Part shown: positions 45,952 to 55,581 of the stretch, piece after piece
Layout of the letters: the number at the start of each line of letters is the position of its first letter
Position numbering within the stretch: position 1 is the first letter of the stretch
Origin: Nodularia spumigena CCY9414
GTDB lineage: Bacteria > Cyanobacteriota > Cyanobacteriia > Cyanobacteriales > Nostocaceae
Direction of reading: 5' to 3'
DNA: 64,000 nt
Assembly (NCBI RefSeq): GCF_000340565.2
Contig: NZ_CP007203.1
Location: forward strand, 4,008,987-4,072,986
Notes under the pieces: generated by a model
The model's input: the letters and a program-made list of their open reading frames with translations, nothing else
What the model was told of the DNA's origin: nothing
The model's database searches: none
Program-made: the position numbers and the translations under genes

Positions 45952-46542
45952 ATGACTCACGTTTCTTTAGTTGATTTGATCGCCGGCGCACGTGCTGGCT
46001 TATTAGTCAGTTTTCCTACAGATACCGTCCCCGCACTCGCAGCTCTACCAGAAAAAGCCGGATTAATTTTTGCGGCTAAACAGCGCAGCCAAGATAAACC
46101 GCTAATTTTGATGGGGGCTAGTGCAGAGGATTTATGGCCTTATGTTCAGGGTAGTGAAAATGAGTTGAAAATTTGGCAAGATGTCGCAAATAGACATTGG
46201 CCGGGAGCGTTGACATTGGTCTTACCAGCTAGCCAGAAAGTTCCAAAACAGATGAATCCCACTGATCCTAGTACAATTGGGATTCGAGTTCCTCAGAGTG
46301 CGATCGCTCAAACTATTTTGGCACAAACAGGCGCTCTTGCCACCACTAGCGCCAATTTTTCCGGTCAACAGCCCTTACTCAAGTTAGCAGAAATTGCCGA
46401 GCAGTTTCCTGAAGTTCTGACTCTGGAACCGACACAATTTAACGGCGAATTTTCAGGAATTGGTGTACCTTCCACTGTGAGTAAATGGACGGGAAGAAAC
46501 TGGGAAATCTTGCGCCAAGGTACAGTTAAATTAAGTTTTTAG
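45952..46542 (+). CDS. Sua5/YciO/YrdC-family threonylcarbamoyl-AMP synthase-like protein
   Basis: This 196-residue protein has the YrdC fold, with VSFPTDTVPALAAL near the start, the KQRSQDKPLILMG substrate motif near residue 43, and ATTSANFSGQ and PSTVSKW toward the end. Full TsaC activity makes threonylcarbamoyl-AMP for the tRNA t6A modification completed by TsaD, whose gene is at 39046. The ATG at 45952 is preferred because an upstream in-frame ATG at 45940 lies inside the MITE terminal repeat. The usual KRSxxKP motif is altered to KQRSQDKP. It is flanked on both sides by repeats. Confidence 0.85.
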   Translation: MTHVSLVDLIAGARAGLLVSFPTDTVPALAALPEKAGLIFAAKQRSQDKPLILMGASAEDLWPYVQGSENELKIWQDVANRHWPGALTLVLPASQKVPKQMNPTDPSTIGIRVPQSAIAQTILAQTGALATTSANFSGQQPLLKLAEIAEQFPEVLTLEPTQFNGEFSGIGVPSTVSKWTGRNWEILRQGTVKLSF

Positions 46543-46543
46543 A

Positions 46544-46648
46544 TATAGCTGGGGAGTAGGGAGTAGGGAGTGGGGAATGGGTTAAAACCCTTGTTGTGTC
46601 TAAGTTTTATTATCCGTTTATGTCTTAACCTCCTTGGCGGTGGCTATA
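46544..46648 (-). mobile_element. MITE-like repeat with TATAGC termini, copy 3 (inverted)
   Basis: The reverse complement matches copies 1 and 2: GCCACCGCCAAGGAGGTTAAG at one end and GGGTTTTAACCC before the heptamer run at the other. It starts 2 bp after the sua5 stop codon. Confidence 0.75.
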
Positions 46649-46761
46649 AATCACCGGATCAGATTAGAGATTTTCCTCATGAATCAAACTAATTCACGAG
46701 TAAATCGGTAAATTTACTTTGCGCCATTGTGGTCAATTAATCAGTTAATAATTGCCAAATT

Positions 46762-47682
46762 ATGAATTGGAGCAACTTTATATACTTAGGGGTAGGACTA
46801 ATACTAGGGTTGGGTGTTCGGGGATTATTTACTCGGTCATTACAAAATTCCTCTAGCTTATCCCCAGTCAAATTGGGAGAGCAACCGCAAGTTTTAGAAC
46901 TCCAGCAACAGATCAAGCAAACGCAGCTAGCGTACCAAATGGCGCAAGAAATGAGCCTGTTTAAAGCGGGATTTTTGGCGCGGACTACCCATGAATTGCG
47001 ATCGCCTCTGAATGGTTTAATCGGCTTACATCAGTTAATTTTGGAAGATTTGTGTGAAAATCCCGAAGAAGAGCGAGAATTTATTACTCAAGCTCACGAG
47101 AGAGCGCTGAAATTACTACACCTGATTGATGAAATTCTGAAAATCGCCAGAACAGAACACGGTACTAATAAATTAGATATTCAACCCCACTCCCTGGCTA
47201 CAGTTTTGCAGGAAGTTAATAATTTAACTTATATGTTGGCAGCAAATCGCAATTTTCCTTTGCGTGTTGTGCTTCCCGATCCAGAAATTTATGTTTTGGC
47301 AGATTACCGATGGTTACGCCAAATATTGGTAAATTTAGTAGACACTGCCATTGCTCAAATGCAGTTCGGCAGTATCTGTCTTTCCAGTAACTTCTCACCT
47401 ACAAATGATACTCTTTACATTTGGCTAGATGTGCCTACCCATACTTTAACTGCCAGTGAGTCCATTGATCTGATCAAATCAATGGTTCACAGTTCTCAGG
47501 TAAATGAAGATCAAACGACTTTTTCGCCAGGAATGAATCTATTAGTCAACCACACTTTACTAGAAGTGATGGGAGGAAAGCTGGAAATTTTGCCATCTCC
47601 AATCATTGAGGAAACAACTGAGGAGTTGACTCGATTACAAGTTTCTATCCCCCCAGTGATTCCTGAAGTTGGACTTCAGTAA
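46762..47682 (+). CDS. Histidine kinase-like protein with degenerate ATPase domain
   Basis: This 306-residue protein has an N-terminal membrane segment (FIYLGVGLILGLGVRGLF), a HisKA domain with the phosphorylatable His in RTTHELRSPLNGLIG near residue 78, and a C-terminal HATPase-like region. The N box is present (RQILVNLVDTAI near residue 195), but the G1 box (DxGxG) is absent: the region reads LDVPTHTLTASES. A GMNLLVNHTLLEVMGGKL segment remains of the G2/F region. From position and order it appears orthologous to Anabaena alr0117, which I recall as a two-component kinase gene affecting heterocyst development. Autokinase activity is doubtful. Confidence 0.8.
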   Translation: MNWSNFIYLGVGLILGLGVRGLFTRSLQNSSSLSPVKLGEQPQVLELQQQIKQTQLAYQMAQEMSLFKAGFLARTTHELRSPLNGLIGLHQLILEDLCENPEEEREFITQAHERALKLLHLIDEILKIARTEHGTNKLDIQPHSLATVLQEVNNLTYMLAANRNFPLRVVLPDPEIYVLADYRWLRQILVNLVDTAIAQMQFGSICLSSNFSPTNDTLYIWLDVPTHTLTASESIDLIKSMVHSSQVNEDQTTFSPGMNLLVNHTLLEVMGGKLEILPSPIIEETTEELTRLQVSIPPVIPEVGLQ

Positions 47683-48118
47683 CAGGAAGGTTTTCAATGT
47701 GAGATTGGTTATTTAGTACCATTGTTGTGCTGACATTGGACTGGAAACCAATTTTTTCATAAAACTCCTGCTGATGAGTAGTCATCAAGTATACCCGCTC
47801 AACCCGACTGACGCGGGGATGAGTTAAAACGGTTTCGACTAACTTGCGCCCCAAACCTGTACCGCGATACTCTGGGTGAATCACGACATCCCAGATCGTA
47901 GCGCGATAGATACCATCAGAAGTGGCTCTGGCAAAACCAATTAGTCGGTCTCCATCGCAAATGCTAATTACTGGATCACTATTAGCGATCGCTATACCTA
48001 ATTCCTCAATACTACGTCCTTTTGCCCAAAAAGCTGCAAGATTGAATAGTTCTTGGAGTTTGTCAAGGTCTATTTCACACTGGCGATGTTCGCTAAATTG
48101 AATTTGAGGATAGTTCAT
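47645..48118 (-). CDS. GNAT N-acetyltransferase, paralogue of the gene at 42633
   Basis: This 157-residue GNAT enzyme has the acetyl-CoA loop VVIHPEYRGTGLGRKLV near residue 83 and shares [19 protein letters not shown] with the protein at 42633. It has no N-terminal extension. Substrate recognition is probably similar to the NSI/GNAT2-like group, but this is inference. Its last 38 bp overlap the 3' end of the convergent kinase gene on the other strand. Confidence 0.88.
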   Translation of the reverse strand: MNYPQIQFSEHRQCEIDLDKLQELFNLAAFWAKGRSIEELGIAIANSDPVISICDGDRLIGFARATSDGIYRATIWDVVIHPEYRGTGLGRKLVETVLTHPRVSRVERVYLMTTHQQEFYEKIGFQSNVSTTMVLNNQSHIENLPVTEVQLQESLGG

Positions 48119-48221
48119 GTTTTACACCCCAATTTGGCAGGTTCATTTCTGTCATATTGTGCTAGCAATTTTTGAATACGTCTATCTGTCTGCCACTATC
48201 TTCAAGTTTAATTGTCATGAT

Positions 48222-48635
48222 TTAATCATAAATCCACTTCCACAGAGGATGAGTTTGGCCTTGCTGTCTGATTCTCAAAACTTGTTTTTCTAAACGTTGT
48301 TGTTCCCTCTGCGGTAGTCCCAGCAGAATATTTCGGCTTTGCCAAACTAAAGTAGAAACGGTAGTACCAATACAAACGGCTAAACCGAGGGTAGACAGTG
48401 GATGATCTAACAGTCCATATCTTACTGCTGCCCAGGTAAAATATTGTTGTAAAAGAGCAAATTCTCCCCGTAAATTCCACAATGAGAAAGGTGCAATAGT
48501 CAGCCATAAACAGCCAACAAAAAACCACCTACCGCATACAGTCAGCTGATGTAGCCTTTGTACTTGTTGGGTAAAATTTGTATCAATGCTATGGGCATTT
48601 TTGCCATTTACTGATGGTTCTTCTGGTTGATCCAT
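48222..48635 (-). CDS. Conserved membrane protein, unknown function
   Basis: From ATG 48635 this 137-residue protein has an N-terminal polar region (about 25 residues), two membrane helices near residues 35-55 (WFFVGCLWLTIAPFSLW) and 75-100 (STLGLAVCIGTTVSTLVW), and a basic coiled C-terminus (QREQQRLEKQVLRIRQQ). It lies downstream of secD-secF in the same direction. I do not know its function; it may be co-transcribed with secF, with a gap of about 110 bp. Confidence 0.7.
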   Translation of the reverse strand: MDQPEEPSVNGKNAHSIDTNFTQQVQRLHQLTVCGRWFFVGCLWLTIAPFSLWNLRGEFALLQQYFTWAAVRYGLLDHPLSTLGLAVCIGTTVSTLVWQSRNILLGLPQREQQRLEKQVLRIRQQGQTHPLWKWIYD

Positions 48636-48746
48636 AACCAATTCCAAATCAATGAAACCCTTGGGGTATGGGAATGACGCATTCAGGACAGTTTTGGTTT
48701 ATATAACCAAAGATTTTCTACCAGCAAGCATTTCTTTAACCTCATT

Positions 48747-49724
48747 TTAACCATCCTGGGAACTAGCAGATGTATCAACTGCCTCAGTACTTACTAAGAC
48801 TGGAGATTTTCCGGTGCGTTCTCGCCACCAAGCTAGGAGGGTACTGGCGATAAAAAGACTGGAATAAGCGCCCGCAGTAAAGCCAATAATTAGAGCTAAA
48901 GCAAAGTTTTTGAGAGTTTCGCCACCAAGGAAATAGATAGCAAACAATGGCAGCATCGTGGTCAGGCTGGTGTTGATCGACCTTCCTAATGTTTGGTTGA
49001 CAGCATCATCCACAATGTCAGCAATTGGGCGCTCAGGATTGACTTTAATAGTTTCCCGAATGCGATCATAAATCACCACTGTATCATTGACGGAGAAACC
49101 GATAATTGTCAGCAGGGAAACAATGAACAGACTATCCACTTCTGTGCCTAGCACTAACCCGAAAATTGAGAAAACGCCTAAAGTCACCAAGACATCGTGG
49201 AACAGCGCCACAATGGCAAATAAGGCATAGTCTAACTGGAAGCGGAAGGTTAAGTAAATAATAATGCCCGCAAAGGAAACAATCAGGGCGATAATCCCAG
49301 ACCTAAATAATTCTGCTCCCAGGGTAGGGCCAACAGTATCAATTTGGTTTTTTTGCGGGTCAAAAGTGCCAATTTTTTCGGTTAAAGCAGTTTGTAAATT
49401 GGTGCGCTGATCAACATCTAAGTCCTTACTGCGAATTGAGATGCCATTCTCACCAACTATTTGGATGCTGCTATCGCCTAAACCTTGCGCTTGCGCTACT
49501 TCCCGGACTGTGTTTATGTCTATTGGTTGGTCGCAGTTACCTAGTTCTGTACAATCACGTTCAAACTGTAATCGCGTACCACCAATGAAATCCAAACCGG
49601 GGCGTAGGGGTGCGCCAATTTGGGGGTTTTGCCACGAAATCACCATTGAGATGATACTAATGAGAATAATGGCACTAGAAATAGTCCACCATAGCGATCG
49701 CGATTTGTTAATACTCAGTTTCAT
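48747..49724 (-). CDS. secF: Protein translocase subunit SecF
   Basis: SecF works with SecD to use the proton gradient for late steps of protein export through SecYEG. This 325-residue protein has the first membrane helix, the P1 periplasmic domain starting [12 protein letters not shown], and five C-terminal membrane helices with [15 protein letters not shown] and the [19 protein letters not shown] region. Its ATG overlaps the secD stop (ATGA), so the two are translationally coupled. Length is normal. Confidence 0.96.
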   Translation of the reverse strand: MKLSINKSRSLWWTISSAIILISIISMVISWQNPQIGAPLRPGLDFIGGTRLQFERDCTELGNCDQPIDINTVREVAQAQGLGDSSIQIVGENGISIRSKDLDVDQRTNLQTALTEKIGTFDPQKNQIDTVGPTLGAELFRSGIIALIVSFAGIIIYLTFRFQLDYALFAIVALFHDVLVTLGVFSIFGLVLGTEVDSLFIVSLLTIIGFSVNDTVVIYDRIRETIKVNPERPIADIVDDAVNQTLGRSINTSLTTMLPLFAIYFLGGETLKNFALALIIGFTAGAYSSLFIASTLLAWWRERTGKSPVLVSTEAVDTSASSQDG

Positions 49725-51139
49725 TTAGCCACCTCTGCCTTATTTAATGCTGGCAGGTTCGGACAGAAAAGTTCGCGCTTATTTTTGACAGCAGCATTGG
49801 TCACTGCTAAAAACATCAGTGAGCGGCTAGAAGTAATTGCTGTAAACATACTCACTGCGACACCTAAAGCTAAGGTGAGGGCAAAGCCTCGAACTAATCC
49901 AGAACCAAACCAAAACAGAGCGGCACAAGCAATCCATGTAGTGACGTTACTGTCTAAAATACTTGAAAATGCCCGGAAAAAACCAGATTCTACAGAACGA
50001 TACAGAGATTTTCCGGCGCGCAATTCTTCCCGCGTGCGCTCAAAGATTAGCACATTAGCATCAACTGCCATGCCAATACTGAGGATAAAACCAGCGATTC
50101 CGGGCAGAGTTAATGTCACCCCTAATAAGGCAAAACTCGCCCAAGTCAGGAGAGAGTAAATGACTAAAGACACATCCGCAATCAATCCTGGTAGGCGATA
50201 GTACACCACCATAAATATTAATACTAAAATCAGACCGCCAACACCAGCATAAATGCTGCTTTGAATACTGTCTCTACCCAAAGTAGCGCCCACTGTCCGT
50301 CTTTCGACAATTTCCACTGGTAAGGGTAACGCACCGCCACGTAACTGCACACCCAAGTCGTTGGCTTCTTGTAGGGTAAATCTACCTGTAATCACGGCGG
50401 CACCGCCAGTAATTCCTGTGGCGGCAAATTCTATCCCTACTACAGGAGCGCTGATTAGTTCATTATCTAAAAATACACCAATGCTCCGCCCAGTCCCTGC
50501 GAGGTTTTTGGTGAGATTGGCAAACAATTCACCACCTTTTTGATCAAAGCGAATAGCAACGTTCCAGTTACTACTATTTTGAGTCGGTTCACCGTAGGCA
50601 TCCTGGAGATATTTACCATCCAGTGGTGGATCTGTACTTTCAAACAATTCGGCGATCGCTTGATTATTTTGTTGTAATTCTTCTTGATTTTTAATAATTA
50701 AAGCTTCATCATCGCTGCTGCGTAATTCTTCTTGCTTGGCTCTCAACTCGGCTCGTGATGCTTGAAAAGCAAAAAGTTGAGTTTCTGTACCCGGCTTTTG
50801 TTGTTTAAATTCTAGCTGTGCAGTGCCACCTAGCACACGTTCTGCTTGCTCTGGATCATTCACCCCTGGTAACTGTACCAGGATTTTATCTGCACCCACA
50901 GTTTGAATTACTGGCTCAGAAACCCCCAGGCCATTAACTCGACCTTCCAAAACTTTCTGAACGCCTTCTAAATCTCGTTCAGTAATTTCTCTCATTCCTG
51001 GTGCTGGTTTCACCTGAATGGTTAACTGTGAACCTCCCCGTAAGTCTAACCCCAAGGAGACTGGAATTGTTACTATCACCGCAATAGCGGCAATGAGCAA
51101 CACAAAAATTAAAGCTAATAGCGATCGCTGTCTTTGCAT
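49721..51139 (-). CDS. secD: Protein translocase subunit SecD
   Basis: SecD is the larger partner of SecF, with a big periplasmic P1 domain and six membrane helices. From ATG 51139 ([10 protein letters not shown]) the protein has 472 residues; an in-frame TTG at 51160 is less likely. Diagnostic segments are [14 protein letters not shown] near the N-terminus, [16 protein letters not shown] in P1, and [19 protein letters not shown] in the fourth helix region, including the functional Asp. It is first of the secD-secF pair. Confidence 0.96.
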   Translation of the reverse strand: MQRQRSLLALIFVLLIAAIAVIVTIPVSLGLDLRGGSQLTIQVKPAPGMREITERDLEGVQKVLEGRVNGLGVSEPVIQTVGADKILVQLPGVNDPEQAERVLGGTAQLEFKQQKPGTETQLFAFQASRAELRAKQEELRSSDDEALIIKNQEELQQNNQAIAELFESTDPPLDGKYLQDAYGEPTQNSSNWNVAIRFDQKGGELFANLTKNLAGTGRSIGVFLDNELISAPVVGIEFAATGITGGAAVITGRFTLQEANDLGVQLRGGALPLPVEIVERRTVGATLGRDSIQSSIYAGVGGLILVLIFMVVYYRLPGLIADVSLVIYSLLTWASFALLGVTLTLPGIAGFILSIGMAVDANVLIFERTREELRAGKSLYRSVESGFFRAFSSILDSNVTTWIACAALFWFGSGLVRGFALTLALGVAVSMFTAITSSRSLMFLAVTNAAVKNKRELFCPNLPALNKAEVAK

Positions 51140-51204
51140 ACCATAACTCGCAACTGACAAAGGCTATAATAGCGTTATTTTCACGAGTTATGAATGAAGG
51201 AGCA

Positions 51205-51319
51205 GGGGGGCAGGGGGCAGGGGGGCAGGGAGAGTTGGAAATTACTTTACACGGACGGTTTTAACAACCTTTCCTCTTCCCCACGGACCACGGACCACGG
51301 ACCACGGACCACGGACCAC
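51205..51319. repeat. GGGGGCA run and (CACGGAC)n heptamer array
   Basis: A G-rich run with GGGGGCA units (51,205-51,230) and about five and a half units of CACGGAC (51282-51319) fill the gap between pdhB and secD. They are noncoding. Confidence 0.85.
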
Positions 51320-51338
51320 GCCCCACTCCCCCCAATTC

Positions 51339-52322
51339 TTAAACTCGCATAGCTACCATTTTTTCCACAGCTTCCACTATTTGTTCTGGTTGAACAATTG
51401 TTAACCGTTCCAAATTACCGTTGTAAGGTGTGGGGATATCTTGAGAAGAAAGTCGCAGCACTGGCGCATCCAATTCATCAAATAAGCGGTCATTAATAGA
51501 AGCGGTTAATTCTGCACCAATACCGCCAGTTCTCATACACTCTTCCACAATAATCACTCGATGGGTTTTGCGTATGGATGCCCCGATGGTATCAAAATCT
51601 AAAGGCTTGAGTGATATTAAATCAATAACTTCTGGGTCAAAACCTTGTTTTTCTAAAGTTTTCACGGCTTGCAATACATGATGGCGCATCCGTGAGTAAG
51701 TGAGAATTGTGACATCTTTGCCCTGACGCACAACTTCTGCTTTATCCAAAGGTAGGAAATATTCTTCTTCTGGTAAATCTTCTTTTAAGTTGTAAAGCAA
51801 AACGTGTTCAAAGAACAACACCGGGTTATCATCACGAATCGCCGATTTGAGTAATCCTTTAGCGTTGTAGGGTGTAGAACAGGTAACAATTTTTAACCCA
51901 GGAACCGCTTGAAAATATGCTTCTAAACGTTGAGAATGTTCTGCACCTAGCTGTCTACCCACACCGCCAGGGCCACGAATCACCATCGGAATTTTAAAGT
52001 TACCGCCGGAAGTGTAGCGTAGCATTCCCGCGTTATTGGATATTTGGTTAAAGGCTAAGAGCAAAAAGCCCATATTCATGCCTTCAATTATCGGTCGTAA
52101 CCCAGTCATGGCTGCACCCACAGCCATTCCAGTAAAACTGTTTTCGGCAATGGGGGTATCAAGAACTCGGAGTTCGCCATACTTTTTGTATAAGTCTTTA
52201 GTAACTTTGTAGGAACCGCCATAGTGTCCTACATCTTCACCCAGAACGAATACAGTTGCATCACGCGCCATTTCTTCATCAATGGCTTCCCGCAGAGCGT
52301 TAAAAAATAGTGTTTCTGCCAT
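51339..52322 (-). CDS. pdhB: Pyruvate dehydrogenase E1 component, beta subunit
   Basis: PdhB forms the E1 heterotetramer with PdhA in the pyruvate dehydrogenase complex, feeding acetyl-CoA into metabolism. The 327-residue protein has the N-terminal [12 protein letters not shown] start, the thiamine-diphosphate-related Glu region in [34 protein letters not shown] in the middle, and the C-terminal transketolase domain ([20 protein letters not shown]). Length is normal. Its upstream region shows no pdhA; cyanobacteria often separate these genes. Confidence 0.97.
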   Translation of the reverse strand: MAETLFFNALREAIDEEMARDATVFVLGEDVGHYGGSYKVTKDLYKKYGELRVLDTPIAENSFTGMAVGAAMTGLRPIIEGMNMGFLLLAFNQISNNAGMLRYTSGGNFKIPMVIRGPGGVGRQLGAEHSQRLEAYFQAVPGLKIVTCSTPYNAKGLLKSAIRDDNPVLFFEHVLLYNLKEDLPEEEYFLPLDKAEVVRQGKDVTILTYSRMRHHVLQAVKTLEKQGFDPEVIDLISLKPLDFDTIGASIRKTHRVIIVEECMRTGGIGAELTASINDRLFDELDAPVLRLSSQDIPTPYNGNLERLTIVQPEQIVEAVEKMVAMRV

Positions 52323-52784
52323 TTAGACCTTATAGTAAAACTATTGTTTTAGAATCTTATCGTGCCACCGTAGCAAATATCGTTAGCGATCGCACTAGAT
52401 GAGAGATTGATTTTTGCCAGATATTCCTCTAGGCAAAGATACGCGAATTGTCAAAGAATTATCCCTTGTTCTTGTCGTTCTCCCAACCCAGAAACAACCG
52501 AAATATTTCTGACTCCAGGTTGATGGCTATCAGAAAGTCATACCAAGTCCCGCCATAATTTAGCCATCATCTAAGTGAGTGTAGCCAATTTTTTGGCTGT
52601 TCCAATCTACCAAATTTGTGATTTTGGGAATATTTTCTAACTAACCTGATTTTATACAGCTACAACATCAAAACCGAATCAGAGACCGACAAATAAAAAA
52701 AAACCGCTCTCTTCCTCATTTCTCAGTGTTCTCTGTGCCTGGTGTGGTATGCGCTGCGCGCACGCTACGCGAACGTTAACTCCA
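52323..52784. other. pdhB-cupA intergenic region
   Basis: This stretch of 462 bp contains the pdhB promoter region and a GC-rich GCGCTGCGCGCACGCTACGC palindrome at 52,749-52,774 just after the cupA stop codon side. No gene is seen. In particular there is no cupS gene, which follows cupA in Synechocystis. Confidence 0.55.
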
Positions 52785-53918
52785 TCAATTCTGATTCACA
52801 TCCTCTAACCGCGAAGTTTCCAGCCGAGTCATCCATTTTTGTAAATAGAGTTGATTAGCAGTTTGTTCAGATACATCTTGAGTATCCAGAGGATAAGGCA
52901 TCAGTCCTAAAATCGTAGCTGTAGTTACACAAAACATGGATTTTTGGAAGCTGATACAAATTTGCACGCGTAAATCATCTTCACCCCGAAGACTGCGACG
53001 ATAAATTTCATGTAAATAATCAGGAAGATAATGACGCATATCCTGCATCAGCAAAGTGGGAGGAATACCAGCACCACCTATAGGCAAAGGATCGGCATAT
53101 AGTGCGCCATATTGAAATCGAGATTGGTCTAGGGGGATTTGATATGCTTGGGCATTGTAAGAAACTGTGCCATGAAAAGGAGTTCCCCGAAAGAATACCG
53201 CTTCGACATAAGGGATGGCTGTATCTGCTAAAAAAGTTAAACCCGCAGATTTGGGAATGATGTCATAGACTTGATCTTTAATTTTGACAGCGTAGGTAAT
53301 AGGCTTTAAAGCATCTGCTACCAATGCTTGTTTAATGTGGTCTACAACTTGAGGTATAGTTTGAATTTCGCCTCGGTCGTAGCGGTCTGATAAACTGAGG
53401 AACATATCAGCCATCACCCGCCAAAATTGACCTAAACCAGTGTAATAAGCCGATACGCGCAGCATTTCCGTTAAAAAGTCAGGAAATAGTTGGTTCAATC
53501 CCATGATGATGGGATTATTTTTAAATTTTGCTTGAATAACTGCTTGCGCTCTTTCTTGAAATTCTGGTGTATCTAAATATTGATCTAGCCCACCACCACC
53601 ATGCCACATCATGGCTTTCATACAATATTCGGCATATTCAAAATTAATTCTGTCATGCCACCAATGACGCATTAATTTAGAGAAAGAAATCTCGCCATTA
53701 AAGTATTTAAAAAACGGGAAAAATACTAAAAATTGATGTTCAGCAATATAAATAAGATTGTTTGAATAAGCATCTAAAACTACGCCATAGCTTTTGAGTA
53801 TGCCGACTACTTCCAGGACATTATCTGGACTATCGGGAAGTAATGCACCTCCTTTTTGGAGGCGTTCGATATATTCTGCTAAAGGATGATTAGCAGGTTT
53901 TTTGCTTTTAGTTACCAT
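52785..53918 (-). CDS. cupA: CO2 hydration protein CupA (ChpY)
   Basis: CupA is the peripheral zinc-containing subunit that converts CO2 to bicarbonate on the low-CO2-inducible NDH-1MS complex. The 377-residue protein has the CO2-hydration family pattern, with LAEYIERLQKGGALLPDSPD at the start, HHWWHD-type RHWWHDRINFEYAEYCMKA near residue 82, and an acidic/aromatic C-terminus. Gene order ndhF3-ndhD3-cup next to ccm genes points to CupA rather than CupB, by comparison with other cyanobacteria. It lies 103 bp downstream of ndhD3. Confidence 0.92.
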   Translation of the reverse strand: MVTKSKKPANHPLAEYIERLQKGGALLPDSPDNVLEVVGILKSYGVVLDAYSNNLIYIAEHQFLVFFPFFKYFNGEISFSKLMRHWWHDRINFEYAEYCMKAMMWHGGGGLDQYLDTPEFQERAQAVIQAKFKNNPIIMGLNQLFPDFLTEMLRVSAYYTGLGQFWRVMADMFLSLSDRYDRGEIQTIPQVVDHIKQALVADALKPITYAVKIKDQVYDIIPKSAGLTFLADTAIPYVEAVFFRGTPFHGTVSYNAQAYQIPLDQSRFQYGALYADPLPIGGAGIPPTLLMQDMRHYLPDYLHEIYRRSLRGEDDLRVQICISFQKSMFCVTTATILGLMPYPLDTQDVSEQTANQLYLQKWMTRLETSRLEDVNQN

Positions 53919-53954
53919 TACCAGTTCTCCAAAAATTACAGGTACGAGGGATGA

Positions 53955-53985
53955 GGTATTAGGTATTAGGTATTAGGTATTAGGT
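53955..53985. repeat. (GGTATTA)n heptamer array between ndhD3 and cupA
   Basis: About four and a half units of GGTATTA lie in the 103-bp gap between two genes that are otherwise one operon. The repeat is noncoding. Confidence 0.85.
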
Positions 53986-54021
53986 ACACTCTCCCCCAGT
54001 CTCCAGTCCCTATTCCCCATA

Positions 54022-55524
54022 TTAAGTTTTGCTTTTTGCTTTATCTAAAGACACGGTAGCTACTACATTTTGGGGATTAAGCATTGCTGTGATGGTAGGT
54101 TCAGTCCATCGCGCTAACCAAGCGGGCTGGATGCCGAAAATAACAATTAGGACTGCTAAAATTACGGCAGGTATGCGATCGCTCCAAAATACGCGCGGTA
54201 AGTTGGTGACTTGTGCCGATAATCGCCCAAAAAAGGCACGATCCATGAGAATTAAGAAGTAAACCGCCGTTAATCCTGTACCAATCATAGATATCAGGGT
54301 TTGCACGGGAAAAACTGGATAACTACCCCGAAAAACGATAAATTCGGAAATAAAGCCGACCATTCCTGGTACACCAGCGCTGGCCATGACTCCTAAAACC
54401 ATTAAACTACCAATTACGGGTAAACCTCGTTCTGGGTTCAGTAGTCCTTTAATTACATCTAAATCACGACTACCAGCTTTTTTGTAAACAACCCCTACTA
54501 GCAAAAACAGCAGTGCAGAAATCAAACCGTGGCTAATCATTTGCATGACAGCGCCCAAGGTGCTTAAAGGTGTAGCCGCCGCCGCCGCTAGGAGTACGTA
54601 GCCCATATGTCCAATTGAACTGTAGGCTACCATTTTTTTCATATCTGTTTGCGCGATCGCACAGGATGAGCCAAATAGTACACTGATGACAGCCCAAGTT
54701 GCTAACCAAGGCGCTAAATAAGTCCAAGCTTCTGGTAACAAGTTCATCCCAAAGCGCAGTAAGCCATAGGTTCCCAACTTCAATAACACTCCCGCCAAGA
54801 GTACAGAAATGGGTGTAGAAGCTTCAACGTGGGCATCTGGTAGCCATGTGTGAAAGGGAACCAAGGGAATCTTAATGCCAAAACCAACTAAAATTCCTCC
54901 TAGTAGTAACAGCTGAGTTGTCAAAGACAAAGTTGAGGTATCTAAAGTTTCTAGTGCAAAGCTAGAAGAACCACTCAGCCACACCATTCCCAGGAAACTC
55001 GCCAAAATTAAGATGCCAGAAACAGCCGTATAAATCATAAATTTTGTGGCTGCATAGCTACGTCTTGTACCGCCCCAAATGGCAATTAACAGATATAAAG
55101 GTATTAGTTCCAGTTCATAAAACAGGAAAAATAATAATAAATCTTGTGCCAAAAATGCTCCTGTAACCCCAGCACATAATAGGAGGATTAAGGAGTAATA
55201 AAATCTTGGACGTTGAAGCGATTCATCGCTGCTGTAAATGGCAATACAAGTTAACAGTCCATTTAAAACCAGCAACGGCAAAGATAAACCATCTATGCCT
55301 AAATTATAATTCAAGCCCAAAGAATCTATCCAGGGGATAAACTCTGCAAACTGTTGATTGGCTTCCGCAGGATTGAATTTTATTGCTAGTAAACCTGTCC
55401 ACAAGAAAATGAGAATGGCGAAGAGCAAAGCCACTCTGCGAGAAAGTTTCCCACTCATTTGTGCAGGCCAAAAACCGATTAAAGCTGCACCAAATAAGGG
55501 CAGTAAAATTAATGCACTCAGCAT
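54022..55524 (-). CDS. ndhD3: NAD(P)H-quinone oxidoreductase subunit D3 (low-CO2 type)
   Basis: NdhD3 is the proton-pumping subunit of the NDH-1MS complex. From ATG 55524 the protein has 500 residues and about 14 membrane helices, with the Nqo13/NuoM-type motifs: GLDGLSLPLLVLNGLL, FFLFYELELIPLYLLIAIWGG and KIPLVPFHTWLPDAHVEAS, containing the conserved Glu and Lys of the proton path. It is 57 bp downstream of ndhF3. It is assigned to the D3 group by context; sequence alone does not separate D3 from D4. Confidence 0.93.
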   Translation of the reverse strand: MLSALILLPLFGAALIGFWPAQMSGKLSRRVALLFAILIFLWTGLLAIKFNPAEANQQFAEFIPWIDSLGLNYNLGIDGLSLPLLVLNGLLTCIAIYSSDESLQRPRFYYSLILLLCAGVTGAFLAQDLLLFFLFYELELIPLYLLIAIWGGTRRSYAATKFMIYTAVSGILILASFLGMVWLSGSSSFALETLDTSTLSLTTQLLLLGGILVGFGIKIPLVPFHTWLPDAHVEASTPISVLLAGVLLKLGTYGLLRFGMNLLPEAWTYLAPWLATWAVISVLFGSSCAIAQTDMKKMVAYSSIGHMGYVLLAAAAATPLSTLGAVMQMISHGLISALLFLLVGVVYKKAGSRDLDVIKGLLNPERGLPVIGSLMVLGVMASAGVPGMVGFISEFIVFRGSYPVFPVQTLISMIGTGLTAVYFLILMDRAFFGRLSAQVTNLPRVFWSDRIPAVILAVLIVIFGIQPAWLARWTEPTITAMLNPQNVVATVSLDKAKSKT

Positions 55525-55581
55525 ATACAAGAACTAGGTAAAAGGAGACGGAAAGACGAGGGAGAAAATAACTCAGCACTC

